From Blasia pusilla (lineage: Eukaryota; Marchantiophyta; Marchantiopsida; Blasiales), in assembly GCA_050084515.1 (NCBI GenBank), contig CM114275.1:21080001-21144000 (forward strand): 64,000 bases of DNA. The letters run 5' to 3'. A model generated the notes under the pieces. It saw only the letters and a program-made list of their open reading frames with translations. It did not search any database and was not told the DNA's origin. This document shows, piece by piece, positions 47,781-59,051 of this stretch. Each line of letters opens with the position of its first letter. The first letter of the stretch is position 1. Position numbers and translations under genes: made by a program.

Positions 47781-50074
47781 CTAATGAGGTGGGAATATCC
47801 ATAAATGTGGTCACTCGGATCCATAACTTTATTCTCTGGGATTGAACCGGACGGGGCTATAGTACACCTCAAGACTCGTGAAGACCGTCTTAACCACGAT
47901 CTTGGCCAATAGTAGTAGTACTCGAGACTTATGAGGACCGTCTTAGCCACGATCTGATCTATTAATATGGTCATATCTATCCATAATTGTATTCTCCATC
48001 TTATCTCATGTAGCCACGATATGATGAACTGTTAATCTCACTTCTAAGTTCTATCCATAATCGTATTTGTTGGTTTAAAAAATAAAAAATCAGTGGGTGT
48101 GTAATAGTGTGAGGAGGGCCATGGAACATTCGTAGGGTGATATCCCATCTTGGAAGTGACACTATTGTTTTCTTGACCTTCACGCCATTTTGAAGGGCCT
48201 GCTTGGGCACATGTTTTAGTTTGTAATTAATATTGGGAAGTAGCGAGTGAGCTATTGTCTACAAAAAGTTACAGTGTATTTTAAGTGGAAAAAAATCAAG
48301 TCCACTTAAAAGTTGGATGAGCATGGCTTGATAGGGTGGATGAGAGACATCTAATATTAGGAAGAGCCACCTACGGGATAATCTTCACAAGTCACAATCA
48401 TAAGCATCCACCCCAAAACAACCTTCGCCACTATGTATGATCACCATGTTATGATTTAATATATTGCCTCTTGCTAAGCTCTATGGTATGTGATGAGTAA
48501 TTCACTCCATACCATCTTAACAACGATCTTATCTACTAGTCTCCTCATTCCTATTCATTATTGTGTCCTCTTCTCCCATTCCATGGGCCCATAATATTAA
48601 TAAAGTGGAATAATGATGATAAATACCCAAAAATTTAGAATTTGTGCCTTAATTCATATTTGATAGAAGGGGACAAAGAATTTAATGTAGATTTTTTTAA
48701 AGTTTTATGGAAAGGTCAAATTACTCAGGGATTGGGATATGATTTAAATTTGAATGGAGAAGTGTAATTGCTCATAACATTGAAATGTGATTACTCTTCT
48801 ATGATTTTAGAAAATATAAATTATATTAAAAAAATTTAATGAATTTTTAATTATTTTTTAAAATAATCGTATTAATGGACATTTGATATTTTGGGAAAGG
48901 AAAATGAATAGGAATGGAAAATAAAAATTAATTTGTTAATTCTAATTAACTAAAATTTAGTTAATGAATGTTATTATGATGGGAAAAGGAGGGAGAAAAT
49001 TAGTTATTGTTTGAACTTTTACGGAGGGGTGAAATTATTCAGGGGAGATGGAAATTATTTAAAGGTGATTATTTTATTCTCTTAAAATTTGAAAGAATTA
49101 AAAATCTACATAAATTTTTAAATTAAAAATGATCTCAAATTCTATATAGAATTTCTAAATACTATTATTCACACCTGTTTCTTGAGGTCCTTCCAATGAG
49201 GAAACTGTTTCACTAGTTAATACAACAGATAAGATGCTACTATGGATACTTACTTACTACTTAAGATAAGATGTCCCTGTGGATACTTATATTTATCCCT
49301 CAAAGTCGAGGCTCTTAACGAGTCCGGTCCTTAACCTGTGCTCCGGACCGAACTGTTGCTGGGAATATATCCCTTTTGTCATGGATCGTGACCTGGCAGC
49401 GGCCCTAAAGTCCTGATCGATTCATCCATCCCCATCAGTCTGAATGAATGAACGAACGAACGAACGAATGAAAGAATGATCCATACAGGTCACCATCCAC
49501 ATCGACGCAAGGCATGCTTATAGGACATATAGGGGGGGTGGTCTTTCTTTCTTAGTCCACCACGACACGTGGACGATCGCGCTGACTCACGCTTCGCTGC
49601 ACTGCGTGCGTGGCGGTAGCGAGATGCGGGATAGGCATGAAAATGCCCATGCGTCCAGCTGCCCAACATCGCAGCTCCTACGTGGAGAGGGTATCTTGTC
49701 TGCCTGTGTCACACGCAGGGACGCCTGTAGAGATCTGCAACCGCGCGCCTCCACCTGTTTCCCGGCCTGCCGGAGTCCGGAGCCTACCGGTTGTTTCAAA
49801 GTCTGGGTTTTCATCCAACAAATATCGACCCCCTTCAATCCATCGACGTTGAGCCTAACCACTGCTACCTTATACCTTATACCAGTTCTATACTTTTATG
49901 GTCCGTCGTGTAAGGGTGATCTTGCGTTCCCGGATGTGGCCTTGGAGCTCTTGACGTTTTGAGTCACCTTCGTTTTTATATGGATTCCCATTTTCTTTTA
50001 TTCCGGTCTTATTTTTATTAGTGATCAATGGGATTGGAATGTTTGGAAGTCATATTTCGGACCCTTTTTGAAAA
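47781..50074. other. No recognised gene
   Basis: 47.8-48.6 kb has scattered repeats of GACCGTCTTA(A/G)CCACGATCT-like phrases related to the preceding array. 48.6-49.15 kb is very AT-rich. A microsatellite of GAAC/GAAT tetramers lies at about 49441-49480. 49.5-49.85 kb is GC-rich with overlapping short frames and no recognisable domain. Confidence 0.55.
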
Positions 50075-50189
50075 GAGTGTCCGAGAACAATTTCAACTGG
50101 AAAGGACGCACCCTGATCGGTCTCCCCAAGATGGGCGCGGACGTCAACCTGTCCTTGAGCAATTGAAATGCTCGCTCCTGCTCATCCCC

Positions 50190-50969
50190 TCACTGCCACT
50201 CGTGATCCACCTTGGTCAGCAAGGTTAGCGGTTTCGCAATCGAATTCAATCCCTTGACGTACCGCCGATAGAAGTTCACCAATCCCATGAATGCGCGAAC
50301 ACGGCTCACATCTGTAGGGGGCGTGGAATGCGTGAGATAGTCTCTACCTTCGTCTGCTGAACACCAAGGCCCCCTTGGGTATATCGTATGACCAAAATAC
50401 TCAATCTGGTCGTAGAAGAACTTGCACTTGCCTGGATGTAGCTTCAGTCCACGTAATTGCAATCGTCGAAACACCTCCTCTAGATGTCGCTCATGCTCCT
50501 CAACCGTGATGCTAAAGACTACGATGTCATCAATATAACAGACCAGCCAAGATCCTATCCATGATCCTCTGAAACTCAACCGGAGCGTTCTTTAACCCAA
50601 ATGGTAAGAACCGCCACTGGTACAAACAATCCTTCCCGTGAGGATTGATGCCCCAAAATGCCGTCTTCGCTTGTCCTCCAATCTGATAGGTAGCCAATGG
50701 TATCCGGCTCGCAAATCTAATGAACTGAAGACTTTTGCGTGACCAATCGCATCAAAGATCTCCTCAGCGGTGGGCATGGCATACCTATCGGACTTCGTCT
50801 GCCGATTGATAGGTCGATAATCCCCACACATCCGCCTATCCATCCAGTTGCCATCCACATCCTTCTTGGCGGGCATGACAGTGGCAGATGCATACTCCCC
50901 ATGCGACATCTCCACTAGTCCTGCTCCGACCAAGTCCTGGCTCCTACTTTGAATCAGAGCCCTCTCCAT
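50190..50969 (-). pseudogene. Gypsy reverse transcriptase domain, copy A
   Basis: From 50969 downwards: LVGAGLVEMSHGEYASATVM, KKDVDGNWMDRRMCGDYRP(I)N, YAMPTAEEIFDAIGHAKVFS, SLDLRAGYHWLPI, then (after a shift near 50580) CYIDDIVVFS with the catalytic YIDD box, EEHERHLEEVFRRLQLRGL, HPGKCKFFYDQIEYFGH and VRAFMGLVNFYRRYVKGLN. This is the gypsy RT palm and thumb followed by the connection to RNase H. In the family it copies element RNA into DNA within gag particles. One frameshift separates the two halves; the catalytic aspartates are still encoded. Confidence 0.93.
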
Positions 50970-51466
50970 ATCACTGTACCTGTAGTGTCGTCGGAAGATC
51001 GCCTATCACTCGACAACTCAATGCGGATCCCCGGTCACTTCAGCGTACCCAGATCCTCCATGCTAAACGCAAAGCAGCTCCTATAACTCTTGAGGAACTG
51101 ATGTATCCGGTGCCGCTCTCCTCCTGTCCGCTTCCAAGTCTCCATCGTGACTACGGTATAACTCTCTGGCGCGGGTATCGGTGGTGGCTATGGTGCAACC
51201 CCCTCTCGAACAACAACACTCGGCTGCTCTCTTGTAGCCAATTGCAAACTCTGATCTCCTCCACATGCAGTGCTCAGAACCACGCTTGATGCTGCGGCTA
51301 TCATCTCCTGGCGTACCTACAAAACATCCCAAGAAGTCCAAGGGTGGCTCTCCCGATCTCCCCTAGTGTTTAGATCTCATCGGGTCTCACCCCCAACCAC
51401 TGCCTCCACCGTCTCGGTAGGCATGGGGCTCACCAAGGCAACCGTTGTGATCTCTCGCGATCTCAT

Positions 51467-52470
51467 ACGGCGCTGCTCAACCACTCCCAAGTTGAGGATC
51501 CATGTCAAGCAGTTCAAGTCCATCGCCTGACCCAAGACATGGCGTCGTGATGCCTTTGACATTGACGGTACTGCCGTCACTCTTGTGGGAAATCCCATCG
51601 CTCGCTCTCTCTCGTCGGCATTGGGCTCCACCAACCGCTAAACCTGCTAATCCCAAACCAAGCCAGGACCAGCCTCCTTGTATGTATAAAAAGCGGGAAA
51701 ACTCACAAACATGGGCAAAGGCGCCTCCCAGTGCGCACCGCCCTGCCTCTGCACCGCCTATCCCATCGACCACCAATCAACGGTGGTTGATCATCGTGCC
51801 TCGCTGCGTGTGATCGACAACCTCGATCCAGAATGGAATCCACTAACAAATGGGAGGGGCGCTCTACTCTCGCATACGCCCTCCGTAACACCGCATGGAG
51901 CACCAAGTTGGTCCACCATAGACGTGGGCGATGGGCTCTAGAACCTACACTCACCGCATCCAAGAACACTGCTGGGCCGATCCACACATGCACCTCATGA
52001 GCACTCGTCACCACCCGTGACTTGGAGTCTCCTAAGATCGGCACATTCTCCAGAATGTAGGATGGAGAACGAGACTGGTGCTCTTGCAACTGCCGTAACA
52101 TCCTCAACATCTCCCTAAACAACGTGGACCGAGTGTCATCCAACCCGCTGCCTCGTCCAACACTTGATTGGCTCTAACATGGCCAACCCCCAATGACCAA
52201 ATCAATGGTCCCTACCTGATCTAACTCTTGCGCCCCCCACAACAAAATATCCCTCGATAGGGAACTATGGTAACCCTGTACCGCAGATGCAGACAATAAG
52301 TCGGAAAAAAAGGCGTAATTATGCCACATGTCCTAGTGAGACGCGCCTCGCAACATCATCACTCTCCATATACAGCAATTGCTGCACTCGCACTCATGCC
52401 TGCAAAACAACATCTAACCCGGTGCTAATCCCTCCAAAAGATCAAACACTCGAATACCCTCCTCCGAGAT
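51467..52470 (-). pseudogene. C5 cytosine-specific DNA methyltransferase domain inside the gypsy polyprotein
   Basis: Read on the minus strand, motifs occur in family order with sensible spacing. Motif I, SAM binding: IRVFDLLEGLAPG at 52455-52417. Motif IV with the catalytic Cys: DLVIGGWPC at about 52200-52177, continued after a stop by SVGRGSGLDDTRSTLF. Motif VI: YILENVP at 52056-52039. Motif VIII: SRAHRPRLWW at about 51945-51913. Motifs IX-X: ERERAMGFP, then RRHVLGQAMDLNCLTWIL at 51610-51480. Such enzymes transfer a methyl group from S-adenosylmethionine to C5 of cytosine in DNA. The ENV block, the RAHRPR form and the MGFP...SMSKASRR...LGQA end look closer to DNMT3-like enzymes than to DNMT1, though the PCQ-like site is general. 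A TAG follows the catalytic Cys codon (52176-52174), and frameshifts lie near 52416, at a T7 run near 52305, and between 51.70 and 51.63 kb. It lies between protease and RT. Confidence 0.85.
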
Positions 52471-53574
52471 ACACCACACAATGGGTGTGGTATCCAAGGG
52501 TGTCATCATTGCACTCCCTGCTACCTCGCGTTCCTCAGACCCGTCACGCTCCGGTGCAAACGCCTCGCTCTGCGCGGTCTGCACGTGCTCATCTGCCAAT
52601 CGTCGAAGCTCCTCAATCGAGCCCCACAACGACACCTCTCCTCCACGGAATGATGCGGCTACCATAACACTCCTCTCCATAGAAATTTCAATAATGGGTT
52701 TAGGACAATGTCCCTCAATCAAATCACTAGGCCAAGTGATGGCACTGCTAGATGCTGCTAAGGTCGCCACCTCTCCTGGCCGTCGCTCGATCACCGCACC
52801 TATGAAACGAACGGGTAATGAGCTAAGGCGCCCATCACCTGACTGCCATCCTGGTTTGTAGGATGCTGACTCCTCCCAATAATCCATGAAAAACCCCATC
52901 GATTATAACACCGCTCCACCAACCAAGACGTCGTAGGACTCTGCATCAGTCACTATCGCCTTGGCTCGCACCACGGACTCCTGTCGGGTGATATACTGTT
53001 TAGTACTCGCTCCATCCAAGGATGTCTATATCCGGAATGGACAACACTCCACATTGGCTCTCGTCAAGCCCAATCCTCTAAATGACGTTTTCCCCAACAT
53101 CAAGGGTTGCGCTCCTGAATCCAACAAGACGCACTGCAGACTAAAAGCTCTACCTTCGGGACTCACCAACTCGAAGACCTCTCCTGGGTTATCCAGCAAC
53201 ACAACACCAGGAGAAGCCATGGCACGCTCTATCGCGGGTCTAGCGGGCATCTCCGCCATCCTAGCAGCCGCAGCATGCCATGAATCCGACGTGGATGGCC
53301 GAAATATCCGCTCCAAGGGCAGGTCCATCACCTCCTCTGCAATCATCTCTGAATGTGATGCAGGAACTCCAACCCCATGCTCACATGGTGAAGCGGCCAG
53401 CCGAAAAGCCTCGGCGGGTGTACCCCCCGACGTCATAACATCCGAAGCAGAAAATAAAGGAATGCTCTCCACAATGGTGGCCGCCCCCAACAACGTGCTT
53501 GACACATGCCCCTCCTGAGCATCAACGATAGGAGTCGTCGCACTCGCTTCTCCCATCGCCCTCCGTGCCTGCAC
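52471..53574 (-). pseudogene. Gypsy aspartic protease and linker to the methyltransferase
   Basis: At about 53130-53090 (minus) the sequence LQCVLLDSGAQPLMLGKTSF shows the D-S-G active site of a retropepsin-like protease, which releases mature gag and pol proteins. Before it lies a low-complexity Ala/Met/Glu-rich linker. After it comes a segment (about 52899-52470) including LPVRFIGAVI, IIEISMERSVMVAASFRGGE and SLWGSIEELRRLADEH that I cannot assign; it may be the N-terminal part of the methyltransferase module. The active-site triad is intact, but the surrounding frame is broken. Confidence 0.8.
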
Positions 53575-54057
53575 ACCAACAACATCACCAACTCTCCAGG
53601 AACTCTAATCAGGACCCATCGATGGGGTCCTTATTGCCTCGGACAACGTGAAAGACTCAGGAAGCCTAGTCTTTTTCTTGGCTTCCCCTCGCTATGGATC
53701 CAACTCTGCAGATGCTCCACGCGTCACAACTATGGCTGCCTCTATCTCGGCAAACCCGCACATCCAATCAGGATCCTCCATATCTCTAGCTGCTCGATTT
53801 GGTGTCGATGCCACGGATCCGACATCGGGTAATCTCAATGCCATAGCGACAATATGGCCCTGTAGCTTATGAATCTGAGTAGCCATCCTAGCCTCACGCC
53901 CGACATCTCCCTCGACGCATCTAGGTGTTAGGACTCTACCTCCTCCACGGGCAGCTCCACCATCGTGTCGGGCAAGTCCAGCTCCTCGTCCCCCAACGGG
54001 ACCACTTGGTGCATGATCTCTAGGCCCACCCGGACCGGCTACTCGCTCTGGTGCCCT

Positions 54058-55177
54058 CTATGGCCCTTGGTCCGGACGTAACTCACGATGTAAACTGAAA
54101 CACCTGGCGCGTGTGTGACCATACCTCTTACAATAGTCACACTGATAACCTCCTGGTGCAGCACCATCTCCTCCTTCATGTTGAGGCACAGTTTCATGAT
54201 CCTGACGAGTGTAATCGGGCTGACGATGGGCTCCACCACATGACCAACAAGTAATAGTAGGCGGCTGTTGCTGAGTCGCATATGAAGGCGCAGGTCTGTG
54301 TGGCACGGCCTCTCGGTATTCTCCATGAGCTCGTGGTGCCACACTCGACCTATCTCGGAGTCCAAGTTGCTGCATAGGTGGTGCAGACAATCGCGACTGG
54401 TCTCGCCCAGAACCCATGGTGGCTACGCTCTCCTCCGCCATGTTGCGCTCAATCTTCTTGACAGTCCTAAAAACATCTCTCGATGTAGGGGAGGTGTTCA
54501 TAAGAAGCACCCCTCCCACACCCGTGTCCGCAGGGTCCAGTCCAACATCGCGTACCATAACTAGATAGCCTTAGCCTCTGTCAACCCCTTAGTGACGTTG
54601 ATCAACCGGGGCAAGCGAGTGTAAGCCTCACGCAAGCTCTCATCCGGGTGCCTCTGGAAGTCGTGGATGCTCCGCAACTTCTCCGTCCATACCCCCTGGT
54701 AGCTTGCCCTCAACTCACCAAAGAACCCAACCACGGGGTTGAACTTGGGACAAACCCGACCAGATGGTGCAACTGCTCCAGTGCGAGTGAACCCTCCTAA
54801 AACGTCACTAGTGGAAGAGGAAATAGCCTCTCTTGACTCCTCCTCATCTGGGAATGGATCCGTCCATGACACATAATTTGGATCATAGTAGAGCCTCCAC
54901 GCCTCAATCTCTCGTGCATATCTCTAAGAGAACTCATGGTAATCGTCCATGATCCCCCCTCTAAATGTTGGAACATACTGTTCCATGCTGTAAACGCGTT
55001 AAACTCTCTAGAGTTCCAGGCCCGCTGGGAATCGCACCAACTCCTAAACTCTGCTATGAAATCGTGCAACTCAATTGTACCTACTGCACTTGAAAACCTA
55101 CGCAGTCCTCTACCCCGGTCGTCCATCTCGTACGCCCAACTCGTAGGACCACTCACAATGTGTGGCGATGTGCTCAA
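54058..55177 (-). pseudogene. Gypsy gag with zinc knuckles, copy A
   Basis: Three overlapping frames on the minus strand make up gag: an N-terminal part with IELHDFIAEFRSWCDSQR and FNAFTAWNSMFQHLEG; a middle part with FFGELRASYQGVWTEKLRSI and RHPDESLREAYTRLPRLI; and a C-terminal part with two zinc knuckles. The second knuckle is a complete CCHC (C-D-Y-C-x4-H-x4-C, near 54130). The first has Tyr instead of the last Cys (C-W-S-C-x3-H-x4-Y, near 54240), a C-to-T type change. Gag forms the particle and binds RNA through the knuckles. Frameshifts near 54870 and 54560 inactivate it. Confidence 0.85.
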
Positions 55178-55340
55178 AAACTCCTCTACACCCTCCCACT
55201 CGTCTGACGATCACACAAAAGGAGGTCGAGGTGGTCCCTCACGTGGAGACCCTCGGAACCTCGCGCCACTCCTCGTAAAACCTCTAGAGCTACTCTCGGG
55301 TTCACCACCTCGCTTCTCAAAGCCCAAACGGAAGCCGTGA

Positions 55341-57360
55341 TGACCCTCCTGCCCCTCTCACCCGATCACTCTTGCCTCACGAGTAATCCCTCAATCACTT
55401 ATCCCAAACATGCGTTACTCGATCTACACTCTCCCTCCCCAAGACGTGTAACATGTGGCAACAAGCGGCGTGGTGCGGCAAATCGACCACACTATCATCT
55501 CATCGACAACCTACCCTCAACTCCGGACATCCCACACAGGTCTATGTTCCCTAAACCACATACATAAATGATGCTCTCAGCATCCACACACCCAATATCC
55601 CCAAATAAACTACCAAAATCCCAGAATCCCTCACACGTGCAAGGTAAAAGACCAGAATGGGTAACCTGAACACATGTCGATGTCGCTCCTCACCAACTGC
55701 AAATCTCGACCCCAACTCGGTCATGGAGACAACTCCTCCAATCAGCAAGTCATACTCCTCCCATCCTGATGCTGCTCAAAAATCCTCGATAGACAGTGCG
55801 GTTCTAGCGGAATGGTGCGGCGTTGTAGGCGGCACGGAACCGCTACAAACGGCACGGCCCTAGATGGTGGGATGCGGCACTTGGCGGCATACCCTCCTCA
55901 ATCAACAATAAACCCACAATCTGCTCCACAATGACAGTGCGGCTCCGCAATCGAGATGGTGCGGTGCGGCCATGAGCAACACGGCGTGACAATCGGCGGT
56001 GCGTTGCGGCTACGGGCGTCATGGCACGGTACTCAATCGTCGTCGAGCAACTACCAATCACAACATAGCAGCATGGAATCAAAACTCAAACACCATAACC
56101 GGAGGTCATCTGTCATTATTGGTTGATGACGTAACTTCCATGACGGTGGCGGCCAAAACAAAGTACGTGGTGGCGACGCAAGTCAGAGAATCAATGAACG
56201 TCGTGGAAGACCCTCCACTCCGTAACGGCGGCAATAGCAACCAAAGGGTGGACAACGGACGCAGGACTGTTGATGGTGACGGGTAACCGTTGATGGTGAT
56301 GATGACAGTTGACCATCAATGGCGGACTGTTGACGGTGACTATGACGCGCGATGGCCGCCGCCGGCGTGGCGGCTCGTTTAGGGTTTGAACAATTTAACC
56401 CTAAAAATTGCCTAGCAATGGCAGTTTTGCAAGATTAACCATAACTTTTTGCTCGTAACTCCAAATTACGCACTATTTTTGCACAGCGTGCACAGCTTCA
56501 TGATCTACGACACCGTCAAAAAATATTTAGAATCAGACATTGCAGTAAAAACTGACGGGGACTGTCGTAAAGCCCAATGTCTCTTTCTTCTACACAAAAT
56601 TCGGGAGCGCTTCCGCGCTGATTTCTCCCAACAAAAATGTAAAACCTCTAAAAATACAAATCAGCGAGATACATGGTGCTCTTGAGAGCACTGGTATGGG
56701 GAAATCCACCCCCATAATCAATGCCTATCAGAAATTGGGCAGCGCTTCCGCGCGCCACTCTTCCACACGAAAAATCAGCCAATGCAAAGAACAATCAAAG
56801 CAGCCCTTGCTCCGGTGAGCACTCCCATGAGCTCACCGGAGCTCATGGGAGTGCTCACGGTCCCCAACCTGCTAAAACAACGAGTGACCATCAAGCTCCC
56901 CCATGAAGCTCTCTCACTCTGTGATTCTCTCTTTGTAAAGTAAGATCCAATCTCTCTACACCATCTCACACCATAGCTCTCAAAGGTGTGCACTCTCTCT
57001 TATGTCAAACCAAACCCACTCTCTTAATGAGAGGCTTAGGTTACACTCACAAGGCAAGGAACCATAGCTCCGCTGCCTCATGCCAAGAGGTTCAACAAAG
57101 AGACAATGAGCTCTCAAGCTCTCTCTCCTTGAGGTATACCCCTCCTCTCTCCCAAGCTCTCTCCATGGTAACCTATTCTCCCTAGTCACCTCCTTGGCTC
57201 TTAACCTGATGTAAGAGGTCAAAGGCCACTTACCAAAAATACAAAGTCGATCATATACTCAAAATGGTACTTACCTAAAATAGCAAGTTTCTCAATATGA
57301 CTCCAAATGAGTCGAAACGAAGAGGAAACCTGCTATCTCAAGTTTCCCGGGGCCTCAACA
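55341..57360 (-). repeat. Putative 5' LTR and untranslated leader of gypsy copy A
   Basis: On the minus strand a TG-start LTR candidate begins at 57360 (TGTTGAGGCCCCGGGAAAC). Within it lies text common in plant LTRs, for example CAGTCCCCGTCAGTTTT and GAGTTACGAGC. I could not fix the LTR 3' end or a tRNA primer site. 55.75-56.4 kb is rich in GGTGCGGC-like and GTTGACGGTGAC-like short repeats and is probably leader. Two related GC-rich phrases (GAGCGCTTCCGCGC and CAGCGCTTCCGCGC) occur at about 56605 and 56740. No coding part is seen. Confidence 0.55.
56815..56858. repeat. Perfect hairpin, 20-nt arms with 4-nt loop
   Basis: GTGAGCACTCCCATGAGCTC, loop ACCG, then the exact complement ending GTGCTCAC. 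It lies in the putative LTR/leader of gypsy copy A. In the element RNA it could be a packaging or dimerisation structure; this is inference. Confidence 0.9.
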
Positions 57361-57419
57361 AGTCATCCTTGATCTACTGAGCCTGTCCTTTGCTACTTAT
57401 GAACGCGCTCTACTAGATC

Positions 57420-57701
57420 TCACCGATCTATCCTAAGAGACGTAACAACATCGTAATGATTCAACACTCGATTTATGAAGGCATATTGCACTCCCTCACT
57501 CGCTTTGTCATGAAATGCAACCAACTCTATCCACTTCGAGAAGTGCTGGACCATCACCAACAGATAATGACTATGGCGCTCCATCAAAGGTAAACCCATG
57601 AATGCAAGAAGATGCAGTTGTGGAGTCATAGCATTGAACGATGTCAAGACCCTATCACACACCATGCACTTGGCAACAAATTTCTGAACGTCAATCTGCA
57701 T
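57420..57701 (-). pseudogene. Gypsy integrase fragment, copy B
   Basis: VQKFVAKCMVCDRV holds the last two Cys of the HHCC zinc-binding site. HYLLVMVQHFSKWIELVAFH is the start of the catalytic core, whose first Asp is replaced by Gln (expected V-D, found V-Q). The frame ends at SLRIDR, the place of the second catalytic Asp. The third acidic residue and the C-terminus are absent. Confidence 0.85.
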
Positions 57702-58613
57702 GCCTCACCATCAATAATGTATCTAGAGCAACCTATAAGTCCGCCTCACTCCTGAAATAACCCAACTCCTCGTGGGCATGACGCACCAAACATGCTCTCC
57801 GTAAAGGATGAGGCACAACACTTACTCTACCATCCTCCCAAACTCGCAACACATGTGTCCCCTCCCATCGGAACCGTCAGACTCACTGTAGGATCCAATC
57901 CCGCTCTCTAGCATCCACTATCCTCGCGAAGCTCTTAGTACGTAGCTACTCCATGACTTCTCCATCGTGGTGAATATCTCGACCACATGTTATCTCCTCA
58001 CCGGCCTCTGGATCTAAGGACTCTCCATCGAAGTCTTAACTCTTTGGCTCTCCATAGCCAACAAGCCTAATAGGCTAACGCGTGCCCTCTTGGCACCAAC
58101 TCCTCATCATTCTCTCCATGCCAACGAGCTCCATTCGCATCTCCCTGCCTCAAGCATGGGTTACGGCTCAAACCATCTACATCTTGGTTGAGCGTTGCAG
58201 CTCGATGCACCACCTAGAAATCACACTCCTCCAACAACAGAGCCCAGCTCGCAAGCTTTTGTGTAAGCTTTCCGGACTCCATCAACCACTTAAGTGGATG
58301 ATGATCAGTAATAATGGTAAAAGGATTGCCAAATAACTTTGGAATAAGTAACACTTGAAATTCGAGCTAAGCGCTCACCCTCATACGAGCTATACTTTGC
58401 CTCTGCAATGTTGTTCGAGCGACTAGCGTAAGATACCACAAAATCTCTACCCTCATCATCATGCTGGATGAGCACGGCTCCAAGCCCCGACATACTCTAA
58501 TCTATATGCAATTGGAATGGACGCCCCTAATCGATCTCCACGATATGGGCACGGACGTCTATATATCTTGGAGCAGTTGAAATGCTCTCTCTTGCTCATC
58601 CCCCCAGTGCCAC

Positions 58614-59051
58614 TCATGATCCATCTTGGTCAACAAGGTAAGCGGCTTTGCAATCAAACTGAAACCCTTGACCTACCATCGATAGAAGTTCGCCAATCCC
58701 ATGAATGCACGAATCCGAATCACATTTGTAGGGCATGGAATGCGTGAAATAGCCCCTACCTTTGTCTATTGCACACGAAGACCCCTTGGATATATCATAT
58801 GACCCAGGTACTTTAATCTGGTCATAGAAGAACTTGCACTTGCCTGGATGTAGCTTCAGCCCATGTAACTGCAATCGTTGGAAGATCTCCTTCAAATGTC
58901 GCTCATGCTCCTCAACCGTGGCCCTAAAGACTACGATGTCATCAATATAACACCTAGCAAAATCCAGACCTGCCAAGATCCTATTCATGACCCTCTGAAA
59001 CTCGGAAGGGACGTTCTTTAACCCAAATGGTAAGAATCGCCATTGGTACAA
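58614..59051 (-). pseudogene. Gypsy reverse transcriptase, copy B
   Basis: The frame contains FLPFGLKNVPSEFQRVMNRI, the catalytic box in CYIDDIVVF and GLKLHPGKCKFFYDQI, nearly the same as copy A. After that a frameshift blurs the YFGH region and the connection domain. Comparison with copy A shows mostly transitions between the two. Confidence 0.88.

Larger units (their letters stand above)
50075..57360 (-). mobile_element. Gypsy-type LTR retrotransposon copy A carrying a cytosine-methyltransferase domain (decayed, 3'-truncated)
   Basis: On the minus strand the order is: LTR start near 57360 (TGTTGAGGCCCC), untranslated leader, gag with zinc knuckles (55.2-54.06 kb), aspartic protease (about 53.1 kb), DNA methyltransferase (52.46-51.47 kb), pre-RT region (near 51.1 kb) and RT (50.97-50.19 kb). 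Homology to copy B stops at about 50075, so RNase H, integrase and the 3' LTR are missing. Frames change repeatedly and stops are frequent, so the copy is inactive. RT sequence and domain layout place it in the Ty3/gypsy group; clade assignment would need a phylogeny. Confidence 0.88.

Noticed and set aside
51377-55340. Many plus-strand open frames opposite gypsy copy A
   Set aside because: They are antisense shadows of the gag, protease, methyltransferase and RT frames, which carry the family motifs on the minus strand.
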